Source: Silene conica (taxonomy: Eukaryota; Streptophyta; Magnoliopsida; Caryophyllales; Caryophyllaceae). From it: a stretch of 64,000 bases of DNA. The first letter of the stretch is position 1; the number at the start of each line of letters is the position of its first letter. The translations under genes were made by a program, and so were the position numbers. The DNA lies in contig CM055313.2 in NCBI GenBank assembly GCA_029255685.2, forward strand, positions 43,914,079 to 43,978,078, written 5' to 3'. Shown in pieces: positions 34,501-45,377 of the stretch. The notes under the pieces are model-generated. The model was not told the origin of the DNA. It searched no databases and saw nothing but the letters and a program-made list of their open reading frames with translations.

Positions 34501-35602
34501 ATCGCGGAGTTGGAATCATCGCTTCGACCAAGTGATAAAAGAGAATGGGTTCATTCGATCAGTCGAGGAACCATGTCTCTATATCAAGTCGAGTGGGAGT
34601 AAGATTGTATTCCTAGTACTGTATGTCGATGACATACTCTTGATTGGGAATGACATACCTCTCTTATCTTCGGTTACAGCATGGTTGAAAAACCATTTCC
34701 AGATGAAAGATCTGGGAGAGGCACAAAGAATTTTGGGCATCCGTATCTACAGGGATAGATCACGACGGATGTTGTCTCTCAGTCAGGAGTCTTATGTAGA
34801 GAAGATTCTGGAGAGATTCAGTATGACGAACTCCAAGAAGGGGTTCCTTCCCATGACTCCTGGGCTTCACTTGAGCAAGACTCAAGAAGCTAAGTCAGTG
34901 GAAGAGAAAGAGCGCATGAGTCGGATTCCTTATGCCTCGGCAATAAGATCGATCATGTATGCCATGATATGCACACGTCCAGACGTTGCATATGCATTGA
35001 GTATGACCAGTCGATTCCAAGCTCATCCAGGTGAACCACACTGGATGGCCGTGAAAAACATTCTTAAGTACCTACGGAGGACTAAAGATTGGGGATTGAC
35101 TTATGGAGGCGACTCAACGCTCTGCGCCACGGGTTACGCAGATGCTAGCTTCCAAACAGATCGAGATGACTCGAAATCTCAGTCTGGATTTGTCTTTACT
35201 CTTAATGGCGCTGCTGTCAGCTGGAAAAGTTCTAAACAGAGTGTTACAGCAGATTCTACGACTGAGTCCGAGTACTATGCCGCCTCAGAAGCAGCTAAGG
35301 AAGCAATATGGATGCGTCAATTCTTACAAGGACTATCAGTAGTGCCTAGTTCGAATGACCCAATCACCGTCTATTGTGACAATAGCGGTGCCATCTTCCA
35401 AGCTAAGGAGCATAAGTCTAGCAGCAAGGCTAGGCATGTACAACGGAAAGCTCATCTAATCAGAGATTACGTGGAGCAAAAGGAGATTTTTATTGAAAAG
35501 ATCGCTACGGATGACAACGTAGCTGATCCTCTCACAAAAGCATTACCACGTGATAAGCATGAAGGGCACATTCATTCCATGGGAATTGGATGTGTTCCTT
35601 AG
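31577..35602 (+). CDS. Copia gag-pol polyprotein, intact
   Basis: This is a single open frame of 1341 codons that encodes all proteins for particle formation, reverse transcription and integration. In order it contains copia gag (residues 1 to about 270), zinc knuckle CHHCHKTGHWRRSC (about 279-292), and aspartic protease WVLDTGCGSH (about 327-336). Then come the integrase zinc region (HCRMGH, about 465) and integrase core with HTDVCG, RSDRGGEY and VSERRN. Reverse transcriptase has YVDDILL (about 1015), and RNase H has DASF and YCDNSGA (about 1265). The domain order integrase before reverse transcriptase defines Ty1/copia. One oddity is that the segment before NGVSERRN reads GSRQL, where many relatives have GTPQW or similar. 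No stop or frameshift was seen, so the protein may be functional. Confidence 0.96.
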   Translation: MAGEDPMPSAKLARESWLKAFMDSMNQSTRLRNDGSNFSDWEAALRNAAIADGKLKYLTEPIPAHPGTGARANDVRAHSDFVMEAGAIKNVLIYAMESNLQRRFITHGANKIFTTLTNKFSKAPRIVSYEHTCRFFEAKLQKGQAVSPHILNMIENIEKLETLNCKISENIIVDRMLHSLHDGFALFRANYYMNDMKKTPHELHSLLVQTEKDLRLSGNLKQDVLMISSKGKGKGKAKSQGDLAVGRPRFKKPGFAKSGPGESSNSQGKIKSKDTSMECHHCHKTGHWRRSCPVYREDIKAGRVTPVGMSSSSFIHMIEINHASCGTWVLDTGCGSHLCNHVEGLRNQEPLIKGEVDLRVGNGARVAAVSKRTYVIQLPSGFELFLYNCYYVPSLSKNIISVSALDKLGFSFVIENNSCIFSLHNMIYGKAVSMNGIYVLDQTTEILHVNNKRLKVGDKDQTYLWHCRMGHINEKRVKQLIQNRAISPFDFESYGTCESCLIGKMTRIFFKGVGMRAADLLGLIHTDVCGPMSINAREGYRYFITFTDDLSRYGYVYLMKHKSESFDKFKEYQNRVQNQLGRKIKALRSDRGGEYLSREFDQHLKDCGIVLQLTPPGSRQLNGVSERRNRTLLDMVRSMMSHTVVPDSLWGYALLSAALILNRSPSKAVDKTPFELWKGTVPNLSFIRVWGCEAYVKWRHEDKLGPRSVKTYFIGYPKGTFCHYFYSPTEQLVFVAASATFLEKEFLENKSSNRTFELSEVQEPTTEQPLEETVPSTEAAVDIPEEPRRSGRVSIPPDRYIGMVEEHDTDDVLLLEGNEPTTNKGAMTSSDSKLWLEAMQSEMDSMYENTVWDLVDLPAKVRPLQCKWLYKIKHVVEGQQDIHKARLVAKGFTQVPGLHYDEIFAPVVMLRSIRIILAIAAFHDYEIWQMDVKTAFLNGYLEEELYMVQPEGFIDPAHPKKVCKLKRSIYGLKQASRSWNHRFDQVIKENGFIRSVEEPCLYIKSSGSKIVFLVLYVDDILLIGNDIPLLSSVTAWLKNHFQMKDLGEAQRILGIRIYRDRSRRMLSLSQESYVEKILERFSMTNSKKGFLPMTPGLHLSKTQEAKSVEEKERMSRIPYASAIRSIMYAMICTRPDVAYALSMTSRFQAHPGEPHWMAVKNILKYLRRTKDWGLTYGGDSTLCATGYADASFQTDRDDSKSQSGFVFTLNGAAVSWKSSKQSVTADSTTESEYYAASEAAKEAIWMRQFLQGLSVVPSSNDPITVYCDNSGAIFQAKEHKSSSKARHVQRKAHLIRDYVEQKEIFIEKIATDDNVADPLTKALPRDKHEGHIHSMGIGCVP

Positions 35603-36470
35603 TTCTAGTACTCTTTTATGAATTCATGTAATAATTCATTTTCTCGTGTACTCTATTCAACCTTATTGTTATGATATAAAATGTTTTGTTTCTCATGTGG
35701 AATTGTACGCCAATTTTGAACACCACAAAGTGAACTGATTAACATTACATCGTTTTGGTCCTTGATTACCCACTTGAGCTGATAACTCAGGTAATCATTT
35801 TGTGACGTTGGTTGATGGTGGGTTCAGAGAGCCATAAGTCACGTGGATGACTGACCAATCACAAAGGCGAGTTATACGGATATCTCGTAGGACACCCCGT
35901 GACATCGTTATGGAGTCCTAAATGTTTTATAACATTGGGTGCCAGGTCGTGGATAGGACCTCCATAGTGTTCCTTAGAGTCGAGTCTTTTGACTTTCAAC
36001 TGTTTCTTGAGATTAAGACAGATTTTGGGTAAATTTGGTTTCTTTCCCACGGTCACCGTAACAGGGGCCAAGAGGATTTTTTCTGGGTTATTTCATGCTG
36101 GGCGATATCGGCAGGATTCGAGTTGAGGGAAATATCCAAACCCTTATCAGGATTTTATCATTTCTCAGGGCCACTCGAGGAGTAGTAACTGAAATGCATG
36201 GCCATGCTCGAATACAGATTCGTTTTATCAGTTAAGTTACTCTCTAGTCGGGGAAACCACTCTTGATACAGATCGCTTGTGAGATACGACCTTTGCGAAT
36301 GCGGATTTGCAAATTGTCTTACATTGAGTGGGAGAAATTTTAAAAGGATATGAGGTTCGGTTATCGCACCTACACTTGTACGGACAAGTGGGAGTTTGTT
36401 GGAGATTGTGTCCTCCACATGTAGTGTGATAACGTCATTGAACATACCCTTGTACGGACAAGTGGGAGAT
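35603..36470 (+). promoter_or_regulatory. Copia 3' non-coding region with duplicated hairpin-polypurine cassette
   Basis: Two copies of hairpin CTTGT-ACGG-ACAAG followed by TGGGAG occur at 36375-36394 and 36449-36470. The second leads directly into the 3' LTR start TGTTGGGGCTGG. The first leads into TGTTGGAGATTG, which resembles a decayed LTR start. The rest is non-coding. Antisense open frames here have no recognisable features. Confidence 0.75.
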
Positions 36471-37458
36471 TGTTGGGGCTGGTGTCCTTGACAATTAAGT
36501 ACAATGACTTATTAAATCTCTTTAAGGATCACAAGGGCATACTTCTGTATTATTACCAGTTGATCCACGTTTATCAATAACGGTTGGCTTGCTAGATAAG
36601 TTTGACGTTATTGTCATACGGATGTCGGTGGTCAACTGGTCCTTATACGTCACACCTATAGGACACGTTTGAGAGATGTGAAGGTATGAAAATACAGTCA
36701 CATTTTCCCGGATATGACTAAACGGTTAGTCAGAGGTATTGACTATTAAATTAGTCAATAAGATGTTGAGATTATTATTTAATACGGATTAAATAATTTT
36801 AGCTAATACGGATTACATGATTAATTCGTAAATTAAATATAAACGGTTATATTTAATTAAATATTGTATTCGCGTATTAATATAAACAGTTATATTAATT
36901 TGGGTAATTATACAATATCGTATTTTGTCAGACCATTATTAATATATCGACTGTATTAATATCTGACAACATGTTACGATTTATAAATAAAACCCGCGAA
37001 CAACTTAAAGCTAATTGGGTCGAATCACGCATTGGAATAAGGTAAGAGTGGGAAGCCCACTCATACTCAGTCTCCAATTCGGCCGAACAGAGGCTACATA
37101 GGTTTCTCCTTATGTGAAACACTCTTGTTGCACTGAAAAATAATCTCAGGGTAAAATTAGGGTTTGAGAGCATTCTTCTCCCAAAACCTCAGATCTCACA
37201 TCTAAAACCTCAAGGGCTCTCCCTATATTGCAAGGCAATTGGAGAGGATTTCTAGCACACGCGGCCACGTCTCAAACTAAGTCTTGGGTGCAAGTTATAG
37301 GAGGGAATTTGCATTAATTCCTGTTCTTAGGCCTTTTGCGCGAGGACTAAAGGTTGTACTTCTTTTCTCATGTTTTTTAATCTTATGACGATATTCACAA
37401 TTGCATATTTCATTATAATCCTGCATATTTAGGGTGAATACGCGTTTTATTCCCCACA
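36471..37458 (+). repeat. 3' LTR of the copia element
   Basis: This is the 988-bp right LTR. It lacks 7 bp present in the left LTR near 29465 and has about ten substitutions. Confidence 0.95.
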
Positions 37459-37463
37459 CTATT

Positions 37464-37511
37464 TACTCTGGAAGTCCTAGTTCAGGCTCCTAGGTAAATG
37501 GTGGTGTTACA
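37464..37511 (+). repeat. 5' LTR of element C, last 48 bp
   Basis: This continues the LTR interrupted at 28834. It matches 45282-45329 of the 3' LTR with one difference in the final G run (GGTGGTG here against GGGGGTG). Confidence 0.95.
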
Positions 37512-37740
37512 AAGTGGTATCAGAGAAAACGATCCTCAGGCCTAAACTAAAAAGGAAATAATGAACATAGGAGTGTCTAAATAAAATGAAACCAAGGCTA
37601 GTAACTGTTACGAGCCCTAGGAGTTGGAATGAGTTAGGGGGCCCCTCAAACCAAGCCACTGGCCCTTTCAGTCTATCCTGGTTACCTTGAGAGTTGAAGA
37701 GTGTGGGTAGTTTTGGAAAGACCCAAGGCAAATATATATA

Positions 37741-37798
<58 letters not shown>

Positions 37799-38162
37799 GG
37801 TACTAACCTTTCAGCGCTCAGGGGGTGAGGTAAGTTATAATGTGAAAGATGGATGAGTATATATATATATATATACCGTGAAGCACGAAAGTGATGTTAT
37901 ATGATGAGTGACATATATATGTTGTTATTTCAAGCATTGAGAACATGAGTTTATATCTTAATTTTGTCTATGAGTGTGATTTGTATGAATATATGCATGC
38001 GGTTATGTGATCCCTAAGCCTTTAGGTAGACCTCTAATACGATGTTAAATAGGACTTAACCGTATGAAAGAAGTTACATGCTAGGTTATGTATGTTAGCA
38101 AGATCAAGTAAGAGTAGGAGTTGACCTAGGATGCTCATAAACTTTGTCACTTGTGTAGCAAA
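37512..38162 (+). promoter_or_regulatory. Element C primer site and leader, with an (AT)n tract
   Basis: TGGTATCAGAG at 37515-37525 pairs with initiator tRNA-Met. Sequence from about 37525 to 37690 matches the leaders of the non-coding elements A and B, including CCAAGCCACTGGCCCTTTCAG. A long (AT)n run occupies 37732-37792, with a shorter one near 37858-37875. A frame opening at TTG 38151 exists, but the first ATG is at 38163. Confidence 0.88.
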
Positions 38163-41100
38163 ATGCCTCCCAGGAGAGAACCCAACACTGCTAATGTATC
38201 GCAAGGGGAATTCGATCGCCTTATAGCTATGAACGCTGCTCTCCTAGCTAGGATTGGGGCAAACACTCAATCTGATGCAATCAAAATGAGCAATAATATT
38301 TCTAGGCATAACCCCACCAAGTACGATGGGGAAGGAGCACCGAGTTTACTTGCGGAGTGGTGCCGAGAGTTCGAGAGTATCTTCGAACTGCTGTCGGTAC
38401 CAGAATCGATGAAGGTGGACCAAGCTGTATTCTATCTGAAGGGTACAGCTAGGTTATGGTGGAATAACAATAAAGAAGAGATCAAGGCAGCTGCAGAAGA
38501 GATTGGGTCAGAATATGTCCGCTGGGAAGGGTTCAAGGGGATTTTGTCCTCTAAATTTGTGCCAGAGCATGTGAAAGGGAAGCTGAGAGCCGAGTTCGAT
38601 TCTTTCAACATGACCGAGGAAATGACTGTGGAAGCATATCACAACAAATTTATGCAGCTGGCAGAGAATGTAGCTGACCTGGGCTACACATTAGAGATGT
38701 TAGCCGCTAGGTTTGAGAAGGGGCTGACCCTTGATATCAAGAGAAGTATGCTGGCAACTAAGCCCACGACTGTGGAAGATATATATGAGAGGGCTGGCCA
38801 GGCAGAAAGACTTGCTGCCATGATTAAGGAAGAGGAGAAGACCAAGGGTGTCAAGAGGAAAGCAGAATCTGGGGCTGAAAGCTCAGGGAATAAAAAGCCA
38901 GACAACCAGTATCGGTCATTTTTCTCCAACAGTGCAACTGGAGGAAATGGCAATCGAGGGGGAAACCGATCCACATCTGGGGCAAGTAGTGCGGTCCTTA
39001 CATGCTTTAAGTGTGGAAAGGTTGGACATAAACAAATCAACTGCTGGTCGGGTACTCAGAGTGCTGGAAACAATTATAATAGGGGCAATCAGAGTGGAGG
39101 CTATAGGACTCCGAATGCGAACTACTCAGGCAACAACAGAACCGGAGGTAACAGCTACCAGCGGAATTTCGGCAACTTCAATAATCAGAACGACTACCAA
39201 GGGAATCAGAGTGGTGGTAGTTGTAATTTCCAAAAGAGCTTGACAGAGGCTAGCACTCAGAGTGGAGCAGGATCCGTGAACCAGAGCGGGGCTAAGAAAA
39301 GTGGGGCTTTGTTCATGATGGGCAAGGAGGCTGCAGAAGAGGATGCCCATGTTGTTACTGGTACATTTCTAGTACATTCCTTTCCTACTTTCGTTTTATT
39401 TGATTCTGGTGCATCGCATTCTTTCATATCTACGGAGCATGCTATGGCTATAGGACTCAATGTATATAGTAGTATAGCTGATTCTGTAACCATACCGTCT
39501 GGGGAGTCCATAGCTTGTAATAGGGTCTATAACAATGTAATGATCCAAGTAGGGGCTGTAAGTTTTGAGTCGGACTTGATAGAATTTCCCTTAGGAGGCT
39601 TTGAGGTGATACTGGGTATGGATTGGCTGAAAAGTATAAAGCCTACATTGATTGCTACCAAGGGAAGATCACTTTGAGGGAACCCAAGGGAGTGAGGGTA
39701 TCCTACAAGGGATATTCTGTAAAGCCTAAACTGAAGCTGATAACTATCAATGCGCTGAAGACTTGCCTGAAGAGGAGTGATGAGATGTTGTTGTGTCATG
39801 TGAGAGATTTGACTGCAGAGAAACCCCAAGCCAGTGAGATTGAAGTTGTAAGAGATTTTGAAGACGTGTTTCCCGAAGAAATTCCTGGGTTACCGCCAAA
39901 GAGGGACTTAGATTTTGGCATTGATCTGAAACCTGGGGCTGAGCCAATTTCTAAAGCACCTTATCGCATGGGACCTAAGGAATTGGAGGAGTTGAGGAAG
40001 CAACTGGCCTGGATGAGCTAGCAAGCAAGGGATACGAAAGACCAAGTGTGTCACCTTGGGGAGCACCTGTTTTGTTTGTAAAGAAGAAGGACGGAACAAT
40101 GAGGTTGTGCGTGGATTATAGGGAGCTTAACAATGTGACGATCAAGAATCGATATCCTTTACCTCGCATCGATGATCTATTTGACCAATTGAGTGGGGCT
40201 GATGTGTTTTCCAAGATCGATTTGAGGTCAGGGTATCATCAGCTGAGAATCAAAGATGCAGATATTCACAAGACTGCGTTCAGACCGAGGTATGGGCATT
40301 ATGAATTCGTAGTGATGCCATTTGGTTTGACTAATGCATCTGCTGTTTTCATGGATTTGATGAACAGAGTGTTTAGTCCTTACCTAGACCAGTTTGTGGT
40401 GGTGTTTATCGTCGACATCTTGGTGTATTCAAAGAACAGAGAAGAGCATGCTAAACATTTGAGCTTGGTGTTACAGACTTTGAGGGACCATCAATTATAT
40501 GCCAAGCTGAGTAAGTGAGAGTTTTGGCTCGAGAAGGTTGCCTTTCTGGGGCATGTGGTGTCTAAGGAGGGTATGTCTGTTGACCCTAGCAAGATTGAGG
40601 CCGTTTCGAAATGGGAGCGACCAAGGAATGTGGCTGATATCCGTAGCTTCTTGGGTTTGGCCGGTTATTACAGGAGATTCGTGAAAGACTTTTCAAAGAT
40701 AGCCAAACAAATGACTTCGTTGATGCGGAAAGAGAACAGATTCGTCTGGGATGAGAGCTGTGAGAAGGCATTTCTAGACCTGAAGGAGCGTCTCACCACA
40801 GCTCCTATCCTTGCTTTGCCGGAGGGAAGTGAAAATTTTGAAGTCTATACAGATGCTTCTAAGAAGGGTTTGGGTTGTATGCTGATGCAGAACGGGAGAG
40901 TGATTGCTTATGCTTCTAGGCAGTTGAAGCCTTATGAGGAGAACTATCCGAAACATGATTTAGAGCTTGGAGCGGTAGTTTTTGCACTTAAGCTGTGGCG
41001 ACATTATCTTTATGGAGCTACATTCAAAGTGTATTCTGATCATAAGAGCCTGAAGTATATCTATACTCAGAGGGAACTAAACATGCGCCAGAGGAGATGG

Positions 41101-42744
41101 ATCGAGCTTATTGGAGATTATGACATGGAAATTCTGTACAAGGAGGGGAAGGCTAATGTGGTGGCTGATGCATTGAGTAGGAAGTCGGTTCACGCTCTAT
41201 GCACAGCTATGTCCAGGTTGAGTATGTATCGTGAGTTGGGACAGGTGGGAATTGCGGTAATTAGGAAGGGTGAGACCCTGAGAGATTTGACGATCGAGCC
41301 TGAGTTATATTCCGAGATTCGGGAAAGACAGAAGAGTGATCCTAGAATTCAGAAGTGGCGTGAGGTAGTGAGAAAAGCTAGTGAAGCAGAGCCATACTCT
41401 AAGTTCGAGATTTACAGGGATGATAGTTTGAGGTTTGATGGGAGATGGTGTGTACCTAATAATGAAGAACTGAAAAGAAAGATTCTGGTCGAAGCTCATT
41501 CTACACCTTATTCCGTTCATCCTGGAGGGGATAAGCTGTATAAGGACCAGAAGAAAGCATTCTGGTGGCCAAAAATGAAGCAGGAAGTGGCTGAGTTTGT
41601 CTCCCGATGTTTGGTATGTCAGAGAGTGAAAGGAGAACATAAGAGGCCGCAAGGGAAGTTACAACCACTTGATGTACCTGAGTGGAAATGGGAAAGCATA
41701 TCAATGGATTTCATCGTACGCTTACCTAGGACTTCGAGAGGGAATGACATGATTTGGGTGATAGTTGACAGGTTGACTAAGTCGGCCCATTTCATACCGA
41801 TGAAGAAGACTTGGAGTAAGGCAGAATCGGCCAAGGCTTATGTAAAGCATGTGGTGAAACTTCATGGTGTCCATAAGGACATTGTTTCTGATCGTGATTC
41901 CAGGTTCATCTCTAAGTTTTGGCAGGAGTTACAGACACTGATGGGAACTACTTTGAAGATGAGTACTGCTTTCCATCCAGCAACTGATGGTCAGACTGAG
42001 AGGACTATCCAGACACTGGAGGATATGTTGCGGGCTTGTGTACTAGAGTTTGGAGGATCTTGGGAGGACAGACTTGATTTGATAGAGTTTTCTTATAACA
42101 ACAGCTATCATGCTAGTATCGGGATGGCTCCTTTTGAGGCGTTGTATGGGAGGAAGTGTAAGAGTCCAGTCTGCTGGGATGATCGAGCTGATACAGTGAC
42201 TTTGGGACCTGAGATGATTCAGGAGATGATAGCACAAGTCCAGGTGATCCGTCAGAAGATGAGAGCTGCCCAAGATAGACAAAAGAGTCATGCGGATCTA
42301 AAACGGAGTGACATCACCTTTGAGGCTGGAGAAAAAGTGTTGCTGAAAGTATCACCCATGAGAGGAGTGATGAGGTTTGGCAAGAGGGGCAAGTTGAGTC
42401 AGAAGTTCATTGGGCCATTCGAAATTTTGGAGCGAGTCGGTGAGGTAGCCTATCGACTAGCTCTACCACCAGCTTTGTCCAGAGTGCATAATGTGTTTCA
42501 TGTTTCGCAACTAAGTAGATATATCAGTAATCCTTCGCATGTCCTTGACCACGAGGTCATTGAGGACGATGAACAGTTGACCTATGAGGAGAGGCCCAAG
42601 GAGATTCTTGACAAGAAGGTAAGGAAAACCAGGAATGGGGAGACCGTACTCGTGAAAGTTTTGTGGTCTAATCATAGCGTCGAGGAGGCTACTTGGGAGA
42701 CCGAAGTTTCAATGAGAGAGAAGTACCCTGAGCTTTTCAACTAA
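38163..42744 (+). pseudogene. Element C gag-pol polyprotein, broken
   Basis: Gag starts at ATG 38163 (MPPRREPN). It has a retrotransposon gag core (FDSFNMTEEMTVEAYHNKF region) and zinc knuckle CFKCGKVGHKQINC (about 39004-39046), then protease LFDSGASHSF (about 39398). Reverse transcriptase, RNase H (DASKKGLG), integrase (HHCC finger and DDE core) and a chromodomain ([20 protein letters not shown]) follow. The breaks are a frameshift near 39629 after GMDWL, a frameshift near 40006 before the LDELA block, and TGA at 40516-40518 where relatives have cysteine. The reverse transcriptase catalytic motif reads FIVD instead of FIDD (codon GTC at 40411-40413), so the enzyme would be dead even without the breaks. 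The chromodomain and LTR length fit Tekay. Confidence 0.94.
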
Positions 42745-42931
42745 GGTATGTTACGAGGACGTAACCTTCTTTTTAGGAGGGTAGAATGTGACAATTAGTG
42801 TTTTAAAATACCTTGTTAGTTTTAACGTTACATAGTCTCACTTTCCATGTTCGTTACATGTTTTAATGATCAGTTTTGCTAACCTTGAGATGATGAACTT
42901 CGGGACGAAGTTCATTTTAAGGGGGGAAGAC
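42745..42931 (+). promoter_or_regulatory. Two hairpin plus polypurine cassettes at the 3' end of element C
   Basis: Cassette 1 is stem GTTACG/CGTAAC (42750-42765) followed by TTTTTAGGAGGGTAGAA and TGTGACA (42787). Cassette 2 is stem GAACTTCG/CGAAGTTC (42895-42913) followed by TTTTAAGGGGGGAAGAC and the real LTR start TGTAATAC (42932). The layout is the same as in element D. Confidence 0.8.
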
Positions 42932-45329
42932 TGTAATACTCCGTATTTCATGTTATTTTTTATTTGTCGTATTTATTATTTAATATTATATTGAATTGCT
43001 TATATTCGATAATTTAATCATCGAATACGGGTTATGTTTTATATGATATTTGTGTTAGTCGGGTTTGGTCAGTATGATTAGGAAACATGGTTAAGTAAGT
43101 ATCTTGGGCCTCGGTAACTGTGCAATCAAAACAGCCCAAGAATCTGTTTAAACCAACGTTAACACAAAACTACTAGAAAGCTGGTTGCCGCCTTATAAAA
43201 ACCTGTGCTTAACCCTACCCTAAACCTAATCGACACTCAAACAAGTCTCACAACTCTCTGCCGTCATACCTGAGAACATCCAGAAAGGGTTTACACGGTG
43301 GTTGGAGGGTGCTAGGAGGGCTCGAATAACCAAGGAAGAGGGTATGTTCACCATAGTTTCTGTTTTCCTCTATTTTCTGTTGGGTTTAATTCGTTAATTA
43401 CAATCATGTAAGCTATGTTATAAGTTATAATCTTGGCATAAAACTAATCTATGACGCGTAGTAATCATGTTTCGACCATAGTAACGACATATCTAACGAC
43501 CTAAGGCCACCGTATAGGGTGTTTCGTCACTGGTGTCAGAATGTTGTTTTTTCGTTTTCCAGAATAGAGTTTTGAGCATGAATCTTATACTGTATTTCGA
43601 TGTATATCATGTTCACAAGTGCCTTGGGTGTAATGGTAGTTAACTCGGTGGTAGTCAGGTGGTCCAAATAGTGGCTGTCACGGCGGTTCTCGGTCGCGGG
43701 TGTCGTATGTTTGGTGGGTGTTCAGGCGTGTGTGTCAGAGTCATAATAGAGTCGTTTCTGATAAGTATTATGAACGTAAGTTTTGTGTTTGAATTCGAAG
43801 GAGTTTTGGGTCGTGGTTATCTGGGTAATTCGGGTTTATGGGTTAAGTGCGGATATGTGTTTGTAGGGTGGTGATCACGGTGGTTTGGTTTGTCGGGTAT
43901 AGGGTTTAAACCGGTGTCTTGTTGTGGTTGTACACTCACGCAAAAGAAACAGAGTCAGACGTGGGTACGGTTGTTGGAGGTGTTGGGCACGGCTTCGGCC
44001 AACGACACTCCCCCTAGAACCGCCTTGGCTCAGGGGCGAGCCTGGTGGTGTCAGGGGCGAGGTCAGCGGCTGGGCAGGTGTCGGTCTTTGGGTTTGCACG
44101 GGTCGGTGAGTAAGAGTTAAGTTGTACGCGGATTCGGGTTTCATGGTTGTGCTGCGTTTTGGGCGTGGGTGTATCTCATGATTGATTGGTTAATTTTAGT
44201 AGTGGTGCTTTATTAGTAGTATGTTAATAATAATATTATATGTTAATAATAATATTGTATGTTAACAATATTTTAATTATAACAATATTAGTGTTGATTA
44301 AATGATTATTATTAATGTTATGGTAGGAAATAATATTAGTAATGTATAAGAATATGTTAGTGATACTATTACCTTTTTTTTTATCAAATATTGAGAAATT
44401 GACTAGTTGTTGGAAACTATTCTTTTAACAAATCTATTTTTGGTAAGTCTATGTTTAGTAAATTATGATTAGTTAATAATAATTGACGGTGTGAGTAGAA
44501 TTTAATATTGAGTAATATTTATAGGAACGGAATTTAAGGTGGAATATTATTAAGACGGTGGTTTCTTATTCCAGACTTGCTATTCCAGGTAGGATACACT
44601 GGTACCATATTTTATGACTGGTTATGAATGTATGTGGTTTTGTATGAATGGATGCAAGCATGAATTGTATGAGCATGTTATCATATGAATAGTTTATTGG
44701 TATTGCATTCATGAGCATGCATGTGCATTGAGATTGAGATAGTTGTGGATCAGATGTCAATCTGTTATAAAGCCCAGGGTGGTTCTGCAGACCAGGACTG
44801 GTGTCTTATCAGCTTTTGAGCTGGTGTTCGGCGACGGCCGATTATAGTCTGCCGGGAGGTTCGGTATGGCTGGGTGTTACGGGTTTGAGATGAGATTGAG
44901 ATTGAGCTCGAGCATGACATAAGCATTTGCATATTATTGTTTTGTTGCATTATTTATTATTGTTTTATCCTACTCAACCGCGAGGTTGACAGTGTATTCG
45001 TGTTCACCTACAATGATCCGGAATGGGGAGTAGGTCTTTCAGGTCGGAGACAGGTGAACTAGGACTGGGCATTGGAAGAGAGACATGGACTAGACCTACC
45101 TAGCTACTAGATCACTTAACTTTTCATAGTTGAACATTTATTTTATCTCAGTTGTTTTGGATGTCTTTTGGACTAAGCCTTGTAATAGTTATCAGTTTAA
45201 CCCTTTATATTTAAAGTACTGTGTTTCTTTCACTGTGAATATCTACTACCCTGGTTTATCCAGGATGGTAACGGTCCTATTTACTCTGGAAGTCCTAGTT
45301 CAGGCTCCTAGGTAAATGGGGGTGTTACA
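42932..45329 (+). repeat. 3' LTR of element C
   Basis: This uninterrupted LTR of 2398 bp has the leader hairpin CCTGG/CCAGG at 45250-45264, TATA-like TTTATATTTAAAG near 45204, and end GGGGGTGTTACA. The open frames at 43659-44144 are composition artefacts. Confidence 0.95.
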
Positions 45330-45377
45330 CCCGACCATAGGCTTACCACACGGTCGCAGGGTCGCTCTGATACCATT

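Larger units (their letters stand above)
28835..37458 (+). mobile_element. Ty1/copia retrotransposon, complete, gag-pol frame intact
   Basis: The LTRs at 28835-29829 (995 bp) and 36471-37458 (988 bp) begin TGTTGGGGCTGG and end TTCCCCACA. The target duplication CTATT is at 28830-28834 and 37459-37463. About ten substitutions and a 7-bp indel separate the LTRs, close to 1%. The primer site TGGTATCAGGGCC (29832-29844) carries one change from the usual TGGTATCAGAGCC. Gag-pol at 31577-35602 is uninterrupted. The leader (1.75 kb) and the 3' non-coding region (0.87 kb) are long. It may still be able to move. Confidence 0.95.
26482..45329 (+). mobile_element. Element C: Tekay-like Ty3/gypsy chromovirus with a nested copia element
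   Basis: The 5' LTR is 26482-28834 plus 37464-37511, interrupted by the copia element. The 3' LTR is 42932-45329. The target duplication CCCGA is at 26477-26481 and 45330-45334. The primer site is at 37515-37525, gag-pol at 38163-42744 and the polypurine tract at 42919-42931. The LTRs differ at roughly 2% of positions by eye (about 57 changes in 2.4 kb), so C is older than element D and older than the copia inside it. Gag-pol is decayed. LTR ends, leader and 3' cassettes match the non-coding elements A and B. Confidence 0.93.

Noticed and set aside
36158-36445. Antisense frame in the copia 3' region considered as an env-like or regulatory gene
   Set aside because: There is no signal peptide or membrane segment of convincing quality, no similarity seen, and it overlaps the polypurine cassettes.
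37512-37530. tRNA-Met gene suggested by TGGTATCAGAG
   Set aside because: It is only the 3' end complement used as a primer site. No tRNA cloverleaf surrounds any of the copies.
38151-38162. Upstream TTG start giving four extra residues to element C gag
   Set aside because: ATG at 38163 is the first real start and matches the usual gag beginning. A TTG start is unlikely in a plant nuclear gene.
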